From Crambe crambe (taxonomy: Eukaryota; Porifera; Demospongiae; Poecilosclerida; Crambeidae): a DNA stretch of 64,000 nt. The notes under the pieces were generated by a model. The model was not told where the DNA came from, did not search any database, and worked only from the letters and a program-made list of their open reading frames with translations. Shown one piece after another: positions 36,001 through 60,600 of this stretch. Position 1 is the first letter of the stretch. The number at the start of each line of letters is the position of its first letter. The stretch covers positions 4,402,001 through 4,466,000 of the forward strand of contig OZ004582.1 in the NCBI GenBank assembly GCA_963924555.1, in the 5' to 3' direction. The translations under genes were made by a program, and so were the position numbers.

Positions 36001-39000
36001 GAGGGGAAAGTGTACATAGCTATAATGTATGCATACACTATGGCTTTTGGAACTAGCTCCCCCTAAGAGTGATTTTTAAAGTACTAGTCATTACTAACTT
36101 CTGCTCCAACACATGTGTGATATGCAACAATAAATTATGATATATGAAATGCAGGAAAAGGATATTGAAATTGATAGTTCTGAACTGGGTCTAATAAGAC
36201 ACATTGATAAATGTAAAAAGGAAGAAATAGAAAAATTCAATGCTTTGATGTTGTACTTGGACAGGAATGGTGAGTTTCCTTACTACATACAGAGATCGAG
36301 TTTCTTGTTTTGAAATGGTAATAAAGGTGCTTCTCACTATCTCCAAGTTTAGTAGAGTGATTATGTGCCTAAATTCACTGGGATTAACCCCAAATTCGGA
36401 TTTGCAAATTAAAGAGTAGATCCAGGTGAATAGGCAAGTTCTGATCATTATCAACTTACCAGGGATTTGCTTGAATAAAATATATATGAGGATCCACTAG
36501 TTGCCCATATCTCTGGACATAATTATTATCTTCATAATAATATTGTAGCATTTCAGTATCCTTCTGACCAATCAATAGAAGACATGGTATTTTTAATGCA
36601 ACCACGAGCATTACTATCCAGCAAGTTGCACAAGATGGATAAGTCCAAAGCTGTTAAAAATAAATCCAAAGCAAATCAATACAAAGGATTTCAAGGCCAT
36701 AAGAAACCACAACTCTTGAAGCTGGTTACTGGTAATTCCAAAGTGGAAGCAAAAGTGAACACTTGGTTAACTCACCAACAACACCTACAGTTAATGATGT
36801 AAGTCAAATTTAATCATGTACCATAGTCTTAATCATACCTCAGGTTTTCCAACACAGAATCCCCTCAATATCTAGGAATCCTCAGCACTTTTTGGGCTTA
36901 GCAAATAATAATTTTAACTACAGACTTGTAATATGCAGTAGTGAAACAAAGCAACAAGCTACAATGTATGTATTCATTAGTCTCACAAGCTGACTGTGCC
37001 TGGGCTGGCCAGCAATTTAAAATACAGGATTTTGCATGATCTTTGCACATTGAATTCCAAAAGCTGCCATGCACATGCTCAAAATTGTCTTACAACTAGC
37101 ATGCAATATCAATGAAGGTTTGCATTTACCTGGGGCTCTACCAGCTTGGGTACCCCAATACTCACCGATGAGAAGTCAGTTGCCAAGCAATTTGAGCATG
37201 CATGTGGCGCTTTTGGAATTCAATGTGCAAAGATCGCACAAAACCCTGTATCCCAAGTGTGAGATGTGCGCAATAATTAAAAGGGGCATGGCCTCAGATA
37301 TAGTGGCTCAGTAGAAGATTATCTCACTTTCTGGACATTAGTGAGTAAAACTGATAGCTAGAGTCAGTACTTTATTTCTTAAAAGGCCCCATAAAGCAGG
37401 TCTGAGGGGGCTATGTAGTGATCTTACAGAGATCAAGAGCTACTTGCACTGATTTCTTTCCCAGCTGCACTGCATTGATTTCACACACACAAAAAAGTTA
37501 TTTAAGCATGACAATGATGTAATTTCTACATAGTCCCCTGCAATATTGAGCTCCTGGCAAAGAATACTTTTATCCTAGTGCGAGTGAGGGGAGGCAACCA
37601 GTTTTACTCTAGTGTCACTTTAACTCACTAGCCATGAAGAAATATTTAGTACAAAATTATTTTTTTTATTTCTCTCAGCTAACATAAAATTCATAGTTCT
37701 CATAAAAATTAGCTTTATGAAACAATGTACACAGATGATATCTGCTATTACAGATACCTGGCACTTTAGGGCCAGTCTGACAATCAAAGAAGGGAGCATG
37801 CAAAACACCAGTGCACACCTGCTAGAACGTTTTTTATACTAGCTAGAAAAGCTTGTTGGGTTTGATACATGGAATTTTAATGTTATTCATTGACCAACTC
37901 TCTGACCACCGTCAACAAGTGGTCTTCAGTGGGGTCCCGTGGATGTAACATCTAGGGATCCATTCTTGGACCCCTATTGTTCATCATTGCAACGGACTCC
38001 CTGTCTGATGTCCCAATCTCCAACTTAGCAAGAATAACAATGTAGTACTGAAAGAATAACACGTTGAAAGGATTCATTCATATCTCATGGCTCTCGAAGG
38101 ATGTCAACCTCATCAATAATTACCAATAATGGATTTATGCTCAACATTACAAAGTCTATAGTTATCTCGAGGAATCAGAAAACCACCTACCCAATCTTTG
38201 TATAGGCCTATGTGCAATTGACCAAGTGACAAAAAAGAAAATATATTCATTGACCACATTTCAAACCCAACAAGCTTTTCAGAGAGTAGCCAGCATAAAA
38301 GCAGAACTTCCAAGCTCACATACTTAGGGTGGCATTCTGTATACCAGCTTGCTCTAGCTATCTCGCATGACTGTGTGTGTAGTACACTCAAATATGGATT
38401 TAAAGTTCAAGTGGCCTCTTTGATTTTCGGGCTAAGCATGACACTATTACCAAGTCAAGCCCATGGAAGTGAATCACTTACCTGGCACTTAGTCAATGCT
38501 CAGTTGATTCATCAGTACTTACTACCAAAAGTTGTCGTCTTCTATATAGACTACCCCTCTTAATCCAATAACCGTACAGATGTTTGTAGTGAAAAAACTA
38601 GGAGTACAATGAAAATAAAAATGCTTAGCCCAAAATGCCTCCTTGAAATCCTGACAGAATTGCATGACAGAGGCCAAAATTAACATGGCTTAGTGGGACA
38701 CTGAAGTTTCACTTCCTATTGTATTTCATAATTGTTACCCATCCCCTTTATGCTATTATTACAATCAATTATTACAGGGGATCTCATGCACTTAGGACTT
38801 CTGTGTCTGGCAGTACACATCGGTTGGGATCACCGCTGGATAAAGTTAGATTGTGGATGCCAATGCCACCAGACAAAGCTATCCGCTCACATCATAGCAT
38901 ATTCATGTCACTACAGCAAGATAGATATTATTTGAGTAAGAATGAACAAAGGCTTGCATGGCCTGAAAATGATACTGGACGTGTACAATTTGGAAGTGCC

Positions 39001-39024
39001 ACAAGAAAACAATATCAAATATAA
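34607..39024 (+). CDS. Unidentified 349-residue basic protein
   Basis: Five exons (34607-34862, 35557-35738, 36155-36269, 36549-36798, 38778-39024) join in frame to 349 residues. No named domain is recognised. Visible features: MDYECDLRRLFRPPIDHL start; an acidic DDSNDDIYDDF segment; LRTSLNGLGTTRRWLLSKTR (about residues 108-127); EEIEKFNALMLYLDRN, probably helical; a Lys-rich stretch about 215-245; and a C-terminal KVRLWMPMPPD .. RLAWPENDTGRVQFG block ending RKQYQI. The pattern of a short W-L-x-K helix, a basic linker and a Pro/Trp-rich tail loosely recalls EFCAB12-like ciliary proteins, but no EF-hand is visible and I do not assign it. Support for a ciliary role comes only from the X-box at 34564-34577. 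It ends 110 bp from the TYMS stop, tail to tail. Confidence 0.82.
35231..35520. repeat. Foldback MITE family A, second complete copy
   Basis: Same arms as 7817-8156 (AACAAGTAAAGGAAA, AGTAGGGATGGCTG, AACTTCAGTCAAGTAACCCC and complement), more diverged and with a shorter right arm. It ends about 35 bases before exon 2 of the 349-residue gene, so its T-rich end may contribute to the polypyrimidine tract. Confidence 0.92.
35970..35999 (+). repeat. Run of 30 G residues
   Basis: Uninterrupted poly-G of 30 bases followed by AGAGGGG, in intron 2 of the 349-residue gene. It could form quadruplex structure or be an assembly artefact in length. Confidence 0.95.
37832..38300. mobile_element. AAGCTTGTTGGG-ended element with LINE scrap
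   Basis: TTTTATACTAGCTAG .. AAAGCTTGTTGGGTTTGA at the left and TTTCAAACCCAACAAGCTTT .. GCATAAAA at the right are inverted copies about 470 bp apart. The same ends bound a small derivative at 42317-42457 in TYMS intron 4. In intron 4 of the 349-residue gene. Confidence 0.7.
37890..38035 (+). pseudogene. Non-LTR reverse transcriptase fragment
   Basis: In two overlapping frames about 45 residues resemble the LINE RT region before the FADD box: DHRQQVVFSGV, then GSILGPLLFIIATDSLSDV, which matches the widespread GVPQGSILGPLLFIIYINDL motif. A frameshift and a stop separate the parts. Confidence 0.7.
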
Positions 39025-39134
39025 CTTTTTTGACTACTGGTGTTGAGGAGTATGAAATATTCACTAGCTATGGGTCTACAAATTTAAAGCTACAGACTGG
39101 TTGTTGAGTTAAAAACTATTACACCAAAACAAAT

Positions 39135-52428
<13,294 letters not shown>

Positions 52429-52623
52429 TCATAATTACCAACATTTGCCACAGGCACAAAGACACTATCTAAACTGATGTTTTAGGACAACTGTACGTAT
52501 TAGAGCAGTAGCTCTTTTTCTATGTAAGGATGACTCTAAAGACTTGACACTTGACACTAAAGCTCAAATATCACTTCATACCTTATTTGTCATTGCTCTA
52601 TGCGTTAGATCAGGTCACCCACC

Positions 52624-53169
52624 TAGCCTCGTCCCCAGGCTCTAAAATTTTGTAGAGGCGGACAAAAGCGCCTGGTACCCACTGTTTGATATGCGCCAGA
52701 AATTCAGGGAATTTTATTTAATCTCTCAGTAATCTTCCGTGACACATGACACAATACTGCTGAATCAGCACTACAGCAGACAGCTACCTCTAGTTCATTT
52801 CATCATTCATGTACCAGTTCTTCGTGCCCTATCTCAGCTGGGACAACCCCACCTAGTACTGAGCAAGGAGGCTATTTGTTTGTTCATTGGGGAATAGTGC
52901 AGAGCTGAGGCTCCTCTGGATATGGAAATTCTTGCCACTATGAACAGTTTTAGAAGTGCCAGTCTTGTCTTCTCTTCTCCAGAGAATTTCATTGCAATAG
53001 CTTTCTTGGTATCTCAAATATAGCGCATGGTCATACACGTAGTTACATGATCATAAAGTGTAATAGGCAGGAATTTCGTGTGAAAAATTTTTTTGCCGCA
53101 TGCGCAAACAGTGGGTACCAGGCTCTATTTCCTGCCTCCGGATAATTTTAGAGCCTGGGTACGAGGGTA
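52624..53169. mobile_element. TAGCCTCGTCCCCAGGCTCT-ended element
   Basis: Left end TAGCCTCGTCCCCAGGCTCT, AAAATTTTGTAGAGGCGGA, CCTGGTACCCACTGTTTG; right end the complement (CAAACAGTGGGTACCAGG, AATTTTAGAGCCTGGGTACG). About 545 bp with no recognised gene. Same family as 60071-60604. It lies immediately 5' of the TYMS first exon, within about 240 bp. Confidence 0.88.
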
Positions 53170-53816
53170 ATCAGCCACCTGGTCCAGGCACATGCTTCTT
53201 GTTTTACCGATATGAACATGCATGCATGCATGCATGAAGGTTGCATTTTTATTCCTTACCAGGATCACTCCAAGCAGAACCAGTTTTCTGCCAGTCTATA
53301 AATATATCAACTCTTCCCAGAAGTTCAGTCAACTCCCTAGTCTGGGGCAAGCGAAGTGAGCCCCAATTACTATTCCATGAGAACTCTACCTACAGCTAGG
53401 TGTTTGAAGACTGTCCACATAAACATGATATGCAAGCAAACACATGGTTGCAATATGCCAGGGTTGGTTGATAGTGGGTATCAGTCATCATTCACTGTTT
53501 GGTCACAAAAAACGAATGAGTGTGACCAATTTGCATTTGTAATGAAATCTCGGTAATTAATTTTCAGAGTGGTCACAACAAAGAAAGTGGTCACTACCCC
53601 TCCAAATAATTATATTCAACTTGCGCTTCATAATCTCAAGATTTAAAAAAAAAATAATTTACAGCATGTAATGACGTGTAGGAAATGGGTTGCAAAAGAA
53701 AATGAGGCCAAGAGAACAGGCTGGGAGTCTGGCCTGGCAACAAGGAGGGGGTTAATCATGAGTTAGTATATAATGACTTTTCCCCCTTTGTGTCGTCCTA
53801 TTCCCTGGAGCCAGCA

Positions 53817-54344
53817 TAGTCTCGCGCGCCAGACGTATTTTTTGCGAGGAGGGGAAGGGAAAAATACGTCTGGTAACAATCGCCAGGTTTCCGTTCTTTC
53901 AAAGAGTGTGCATCACATGACTCGTGGGATAATAATTTACCACATGTGGGTGCGCACACAATTAAAAATCAGATCCGTCTATAGCTAAAGCTAGCTGAGA
54001 TCAAGCCGTACTCAGGCGTAGCATGGCCGACTCAAGCGCCAAGAAAGGTCTTGCAGTGACCTACCTGTTGGAAGACACACAATGCTTCCTGAGACAAAGC
54101 TCTAAATCTTGCTTGCTTGATAGCCCAACTTGTTGGCAGCAGCAGAGATTGCACTGACAGAACTCAGACACTCACAGCTAACCATGGCATTGCTTATGAG
54201 CCAAGCGCACGCGTGCGTTATCGAATTTTTGTGGTGGCAACAACATTCTGTTCTATGTCAAGAAAACCTGGCAATTGTTACCAGACGTTTTTTTTTTCCC
54301 CTCCCTCGCAAAAAAAAAAAAAGTGCGGCTGGCTAGCGAGACTA
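53817..54344. mobile_element. TAGTCTCGC-ended element in TYMS/RRP15 interval
   Basis: Left TAGTCTCGCGCGCCAGACGT, AGGAGGGGAAGGGAAAAA, GTCTGGTAACAATCGCCAGG; right is the inverted version (CCTGGCAATTGTTACCAGAC, CCCCTCCCTCGC, GCGAGACTA). The left end contains its own mini-palindrome CCAGACGTATTTTT/AAAAATACGTCTGG. A short plus-strand frame starting at 54024 inside it is not supported as a gene. Confidence 0.8.
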
Positions 54345-54550
54345 GAGCCAGCATATGTCATACCTTCTACTTGTCTTGGAATTTTTTCTGCTGAGATTAG
54401 ACATTTAGATGATTCAAATGATAGAGTTGCTTCATTTCCATTTCCAGTCTTCACACCAGGTAAAATCGAAATGTCTCGATTAGCCAAGAAGGAGCAATTT
54501 TCATCTGAACACATCATCCCGGTCGATCCCACTGCTTTCCCGCCAATTCA

Positions 54551-54562
54551 TGCGCATGCGCA
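54551..54562. promoter_or_regulatory. NRF1-like palindrome upstream of RRP15
   Basis: TGCGCATGCGCA, a perfect match to the NRF1/alpha-Pal palindrome, 60 bases before the RRP15 start codon. In animals this motif marks TATA-less promoters of ribosome-biogenesis and mitochondrial genes; its position here fits RRP15 (inference). Confidence 0.65.
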
Positions 54563-54621
54563 TGTAGCTGCTAGGTATTCTCACGTGGTAAAGGGTCGAC
54601 ATCGCAGACTAAGGATCTAGG

Positions 54622-57600
54622 ATGATGGAAGCTGTACAACCAATGAGAGATATAAAAACTCACAGTAGTATGGTGAAAATCATGGCCAAAATACTTAGTG
54701 AAGATGTTGAGGTGGGTTGAGTATTCCATACAGCCAATGGCAGGGTCATTGTACGAAGATTTATAACCTCATTGTAACAGTTGAGTGCGTTTTAGAAATT
54801 GTGACTGGTGCACATTTTTATAAATTCATAATTTGTTCTGCAACGATATTTATACATGAGTGAAGAGTAGCCACATATGCTGTTATGTAGTTGCAAGTAG
54901 CAGGCATGTTCAGTCAATTTTGGGAAGTTGTAAATCACTTACGTGGACATGAAGTGTTTGAGAAGAAAGTCCTAAAATATGCACCAGCAAAACAGTTGGT
55001 AAACAGAAGACTGAAAACATCAAGCAGATCCTCAGAAAAGTACCCCAATAAACTTTAGTTAGAACTAATTTCCATCATTTATTACTGATTATCAGGGTTT
55101 CATACAGTGGAGTGGGAAGGAAACCCCCCTTTGACTGAAATCCCCCCCGAACTTATAAATGAAAATCACTATTGAATGTTTTTGGTTTTAAACATGTCCT
55201 GAAAAGTGGGGTACAGCCACAACTTTGCTTTGAATGTTAGACACTGAGACCAGGTATTTAGAAACCCGAGGGCCCCTGGCAGCCCGAGTGGAGCAAGGGT
55301 GCTACTAGGGGCCCAAGGATTTCTAAATACCGTAGATCCCATTGGTCAGGGTGTCTAAACATAGCCATGGCAACCTACTGTTTCCAAGCAGCGCTCTCTA
55401 TCGTCTACGGAGCTGGCTAGCTAGAGCCAAAGTGATGTTGAAATTTTTCGATGTAAACGTTGACATAACTGACCAGTACCCCAGCTCATCATACCCTACA
55501 TGTCTCTCCAGAAGGAGGAGTTGTCAGAAGTTGTGTCTGTGCCAAAGAATCTTGACTGGCTATTCTCTCATACCACCCACGGTATTTTCTCCTGCAAGCA
55601 ATTCAAACCTTCAACAGGTCAACTCCTGCCAACTATTTATTCCATTGGTTCAAACAAACTATCACAAAGTGTCATTCTTTGTGAGTATGGTACGTTTATT
55701 GAACTCTGTACCAGCTCCCTATCTTCAAATATTCAAATAGTGCATTTAAAATAGCTATCAAAAAGTTTTTATAGTGTAAAATTGTTGTTATTTTTTGTTT
55801 TGTTTTGTTTTTGTTGTTTCGTTTTGGTTGTTGTTTCTTTTTGTTGTTGTTTTTCCTCATTGTTCCTTCATTATTTTTGTATCTTTTGTGTAGTAACATT
55901 AGCTTATGCTAGTTGATGGTCCTGGTGTTGTACACCAAATTGTATACAAAAAAATGTCTTGGAGAACCGTGATGCAGTGCATGGGGGATATGGAAACTAG
56001 CTTAAAGAAAAGGACTTTGAAGACGTCATCTCCAAAATGCTCGCTTCAGCAGTCACACCACCAAGTTCCAGAACCCAGCTCCTCCCCCCTAAGTCTAGCA
56101 TGCTGCATTTAAAAGTGATAGTGAAGTTGAAGAAGCTAGGTCTAGTGGTATTCCAGAAAAAAAACGAAGCAGGACACACCAATCCTTGTCAGATAGTATT
56201 AATTGAGGAGGATGATAGACCCTATCTGAAATATACAGATGTATTGAAGAACAGACCAGGAGGGATTAATAACTCTATAGAGGCTGTAGATGCCAATTGG
56301 CGTCAGGCATCTCTGACACATTTCTCAAATTCAGAAATGTTAGGTGATTTGATAGTCCAACTGCATCGACAGCCAGTTTGTTTTTCTTTTTTGTCATGGT
56401 CCCTGTCCATGGTGGTATCAGTGACAGGAGGCCTCTTCCTGTGCAGGGGGGGGGGGGCTGGCCTGTCAGTTGAGGTGCGATATTTACAGCTGCGTTTAGA
56501 TCCATGTAGACAAACTGCTTTGATTGGTCTTTAGGATGTCTGCAGTTTGTGCTATAGAGTCTGGAGTATGACCTCTGTCCATCTCTCTTGTTGTAGCTAG
56601 ATAGTTTCCCCATGCAAAGATTACATGTCTGATGTTTTATATTCATCCACTATCTTCCCTCTGAACCTGCTTGACATAGCTTTCTGATGCCCACTGTGGG
56701 CAACGGCTGGCACCTTTTCATCTGATCGAGTCAGGACCAGTCCCCATACAGGATGATGCAGTCGGGGGCGTATGTCGAGGCCACCCTGTCAAGGAATTGA
56801 GCCTCGCTGCTCTTGCAATTGCAGAACAGCCTGAATCTCCATCTCCACTTTTGTTGCCTGTAAAAGGCATTGGCCTTGTAGTCGAACATCCTCTTCTCTT
56901 CTAGGTAGTGCAGGAACTCTTCCAGGTCATTCGTCCTGCAGGAAAATTTGGAGAGTCTGGTCTTGAGCACCTTGACCATGACAGACTTCTTCTTCCTGTT
57001 CAGCATGTTCCTGTTTCTATCCTGCCCACCATGTCTATTCTGTCCAGAAAGAGTTTAGAGAAAGTTTGGGACCAAAATTCCCCCATCCTCAATGCCAGTT
57101 CCCCTTTTTTCCCTTCTTTCCACTTGGGGATTTCATGGAGACTTGGTTCAAGCATGCCAGTATAGTGGCATGGTTGACAGGTGGTACTTCTTTAGTACAT
57201 AGACGATATGCCTTGAAAAAGAATAGGCCAAGTTTGGTGAGTTCATGCACTTTGAGAACCTCTTGCTCTATCTTTTCCCGTCTGGAACCACACTGGATAG
57301 CCTGCACTTTACAGAGAAGAACTCCAATTTACGACTGCAGTGCATTAGACTGCTTCAATGCTTTTATGCAGAGTGGTAATGATAATATCACTTGGAACCA
57401 ACCTTTTCTTGTACTTCACCATGTTCCAAAGATGAATGAAATCTTTGCACTGGACCAAAAAAAAAAAAAAAACCAGTAAAAGCAACTGTCTTCTGCAGCA
57501 GTGAATACAATTGTCACTAAGTGGTTTCCAGATATGTGCACGCATGTCAAAACCAAATCTTTGGTATTCTTCCAGAGCACTTGGGCATAATATGCTTAGT

Positions 57601-60600
57601 AAGACAGTTGCAAGACTATGTACAGGAGCTGGAATTGAAGGGTTTAAGAGAAAACACTCATTGAGAGTGTTTTCTTTATGTCAACCAAAGTGGAGTTAAT
57701 TAGCAATTAGTGATGGAAAGGACAGGCTATAGAAGTCTGGAGGGAGTAAGAAGTTATGAACATACATCACAAGTGTGCCCTGCAACTGACCAGTCAGATT
57801 GCTCTATTTAGCAGAGCTATGTTCTAAGTGTACATGACAGCATGACAGTAATTAAAGTGGGTGGTTAGCCCCCAAAATGATTTTTTACAAGCGCGCTCAT
57901 AGTCCCAAAAATTATTTAAAATTAGTATAATCTCTGGATGGATTTTTTTAAGTTATACAGTTTTTTTGGCCTTTGTTGCAGCATTTTAGTATTGAGGCCA
58001 TGTGTTAGATTGGTAGGCTGCTATTCATGTTGTAGAAAAAATTGCCTAATTTTCTATGTGAGTTATATATCATTCATACAATACTCATAAATTATCCGCT
58101 TTAAATCTAAATTGGATAGTTACGCAATTTATAAAATTAATAGCCTCACAAATTATGTAATAGTTATAGTACGGTGCCGAGGAAATTATGGCTGTGAACA
58201 GTCCGAGGGCTGTGACCATACTATAACTATTATATGTTCCACCTGATTGGCTGACTAGGCTCCGCCTTTAGGCTACCGCAATTTCCCTACGGCAATTTCT
58301 GTCTCGGTATGTATACTGCTGTTAATACTGACCAGTCCCTCCCTCACTTCAACTTTGTCAGTGAGGAAGAACTTTCTAAACTTAGAGATGGTTTGTACCC
58401 TCTAGTGGAACTTAAAAATTTTAGTTCATGGAAAGATTGTAGAAATAGCAGCTTTCCTCTGGAGGACCAAGTGTCTGATGATATTTTGCAGTGCACTGAT
58501 GCACAAGTATATACTATCTGAGACCTTTTCTTATTATCAAGACCAGAAAATATAATGGTGAACAGTATCCGAGCAACTTTGCACGGTCTTTTTTGTAGCC
58601 TATTATAACAAGTGAAGAAACTTTCAAAACATACTTATTATTGTATCTCATGATTTCTTTACTCTAAGAAGGACTTAACTTTATAGCTAGTCCTATCCCC
58701 TGGGGGAGGACTTTATGCCAGTTAAAGTACTACTGGTGGCTGGGTGGAATATATGAATGCACAGTGCAATTTACAGATTATCACCATTTCTAAATGGATT
58801 AAAATGGGTGTATGTGAAGCCTTGTCAAATCATGCTATTGTGTATCTTACTGGTATAATTTGTATTTTGGCTTAGTCAGATGGGATCTTAGCATTATCTA
58901 GAAGAACATATGACAAACTTGAAGTACCTGAAGATGTGAAACAGCAACAATTCAGAGACGACTTGAATGAACAAGGTTTATAAGATTTTCACTAAAATGC
59001 TTACTTAAAATCGATAGTCAAGTGCTCATCCTGTGTGATACTTGCAATTTTGTTTAACCCATGCTTATGGCTTTTATATATAGAAACCAAATAATGCATG
59101 AGCTCAGGACTTGGAGCCTGGGTATAGGAGTCAGTTCTGAATCCTGTTACAGCTTGCATATACCCGGGGTTCTGATTTTCTTTCCAATATTTTGGTTTGT
59201 TATGTCTATGTGGGAAGTAGCCACATTCTTTGCAAGCTGTCATGATTTCCATTAGTTTTGTGGCTATCCTCTAATAAGCATACCATCCCAATATATCTGT
59301 ATCTGACATGCATTACATCATTATGGTCAGCATTTGCAAGTGCAATGAGCTTGGCAGGTGATAAAGACGTAATAAGTTCTGTAATTGATGAATGAGAGGT
59401 TCCAAAATCAAAATCACTGAAATGCTAACCCTCAGCATGTGTATAAGGTAGCAGCGTCTGAGTGGCCACACAGTGCCTGCATGTGAATAGCTATCCATTA
59501 TTAGCAGAACTATCAAGACAGTCTGGACAGAGTGAATTGTTTATAGAAGCTGCCTCCTTTCCTTTCTGGAATAAAGCCTTTTAAATTGAAGTTTTGAAGT
59601 ATTCTAATCACTACTGGCTACAGAGTCATGCACATACAGACAGATGCACACTGAGACCAATAAGTTGAGATCAGCTATGGTGCCACCTGAAGCAATGCTT
59701 CTTTGTTCATGGATGGATGAAGGAGATTGGGATTATAATCTGCACGGGTTACTATGAGTAGGGAACGGATCACTACTCTCAGTCACACATATGAAGTAGG
59801 ACTGGGAACAGTGATTTAACTAGCACATTAATTAGTATGGTACTATTTATTTTTTGAATAGATTTTTTATCAGGGGAGGAGATGAGTGACAATGATGGTG
59901 ATGATGAGATGATCAACAAACCGGAGGAGGCAGCAAGTAGAGATGTTGTGAAGGAGTGTCATATCCTTCCTCAAGAGAGATACACAGAGAAAGAGAAAGA
60001 ACTACAAAGAATAGCCACTAATGGAGGTTAGATACTTAGGATATATAGCAGGGTTAGCAGACAGGAATACTAGCCTTGTACCCAGGCTCTGAAATTTTGT
60101 GGAGGTGGACAAAAGAGTCTGGTACCCACTATTGCACATGCCAAAATCCCCCATGATTCGGATTTGGTGGATTTGTAATCTCTGCATGACACCATACTGC
60201 TGAATTAGCACTGCAGCAAACAGCTCGGTCTAGTTCATTTGTTCTTCTTTGCAGACATATCCCATCTCAGTTGGGACAACCCCACCATTCATTAATTTAA
60301 CTGAATTTCTTTCCTGTTCAATCAGAAGTATGGCCTTGTTGGTACCAATAGTTATCTTCACTCATTGCTTTGATGGTGGACCAGGCTAGGGAATGGTGGA
60401 GCCTGAGGCTGTGATCATCTCCTCTGGCTTAAGGGAGAGCGGCTTATGGATAAACTCTTTCCACTATGATATCTGTGATGTCACAACCATCATTAAGTGT
60501 AATAGGTGGGAATTTTGTGTGAGAATTTTGGCACATGCGTGAACTATGGGCACCAGGCTCTATTTCTCTCCTCCATAAATTTTTAGAGTCTGGGGACGAG

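Noticed and set aside
53217-53236. (CATG)n tract as a regulatory element
   Set aside because: A simple tetranucleotide repeat in the TYMS upstream interval, with no other support.
54024-54175. Plus-strand frame starting MADSSAKKGLAVTYLLED, possible first exon of RRP15
   Set aside because: It lies inside the inverted-repeat element 53817-54344, has no donor giving the right phase for the RRP15 exons, and RRP15 has its own ATG after an in-frame stop.
54388-54454. Exon-like stretch RHLDDSNDRVASFPFPVFTP with AG and GT borders
   Set aside because: Phase does not join to RRP15 and no family similarity is visible; probably chance.
59001-59252. Minus-strand frame CKECGYFPHRHNKPKYW as a gene
   Set aside because: Protein-like composition, but no adjacent exon, no recognised family and no start context; left as an unexplained frame.
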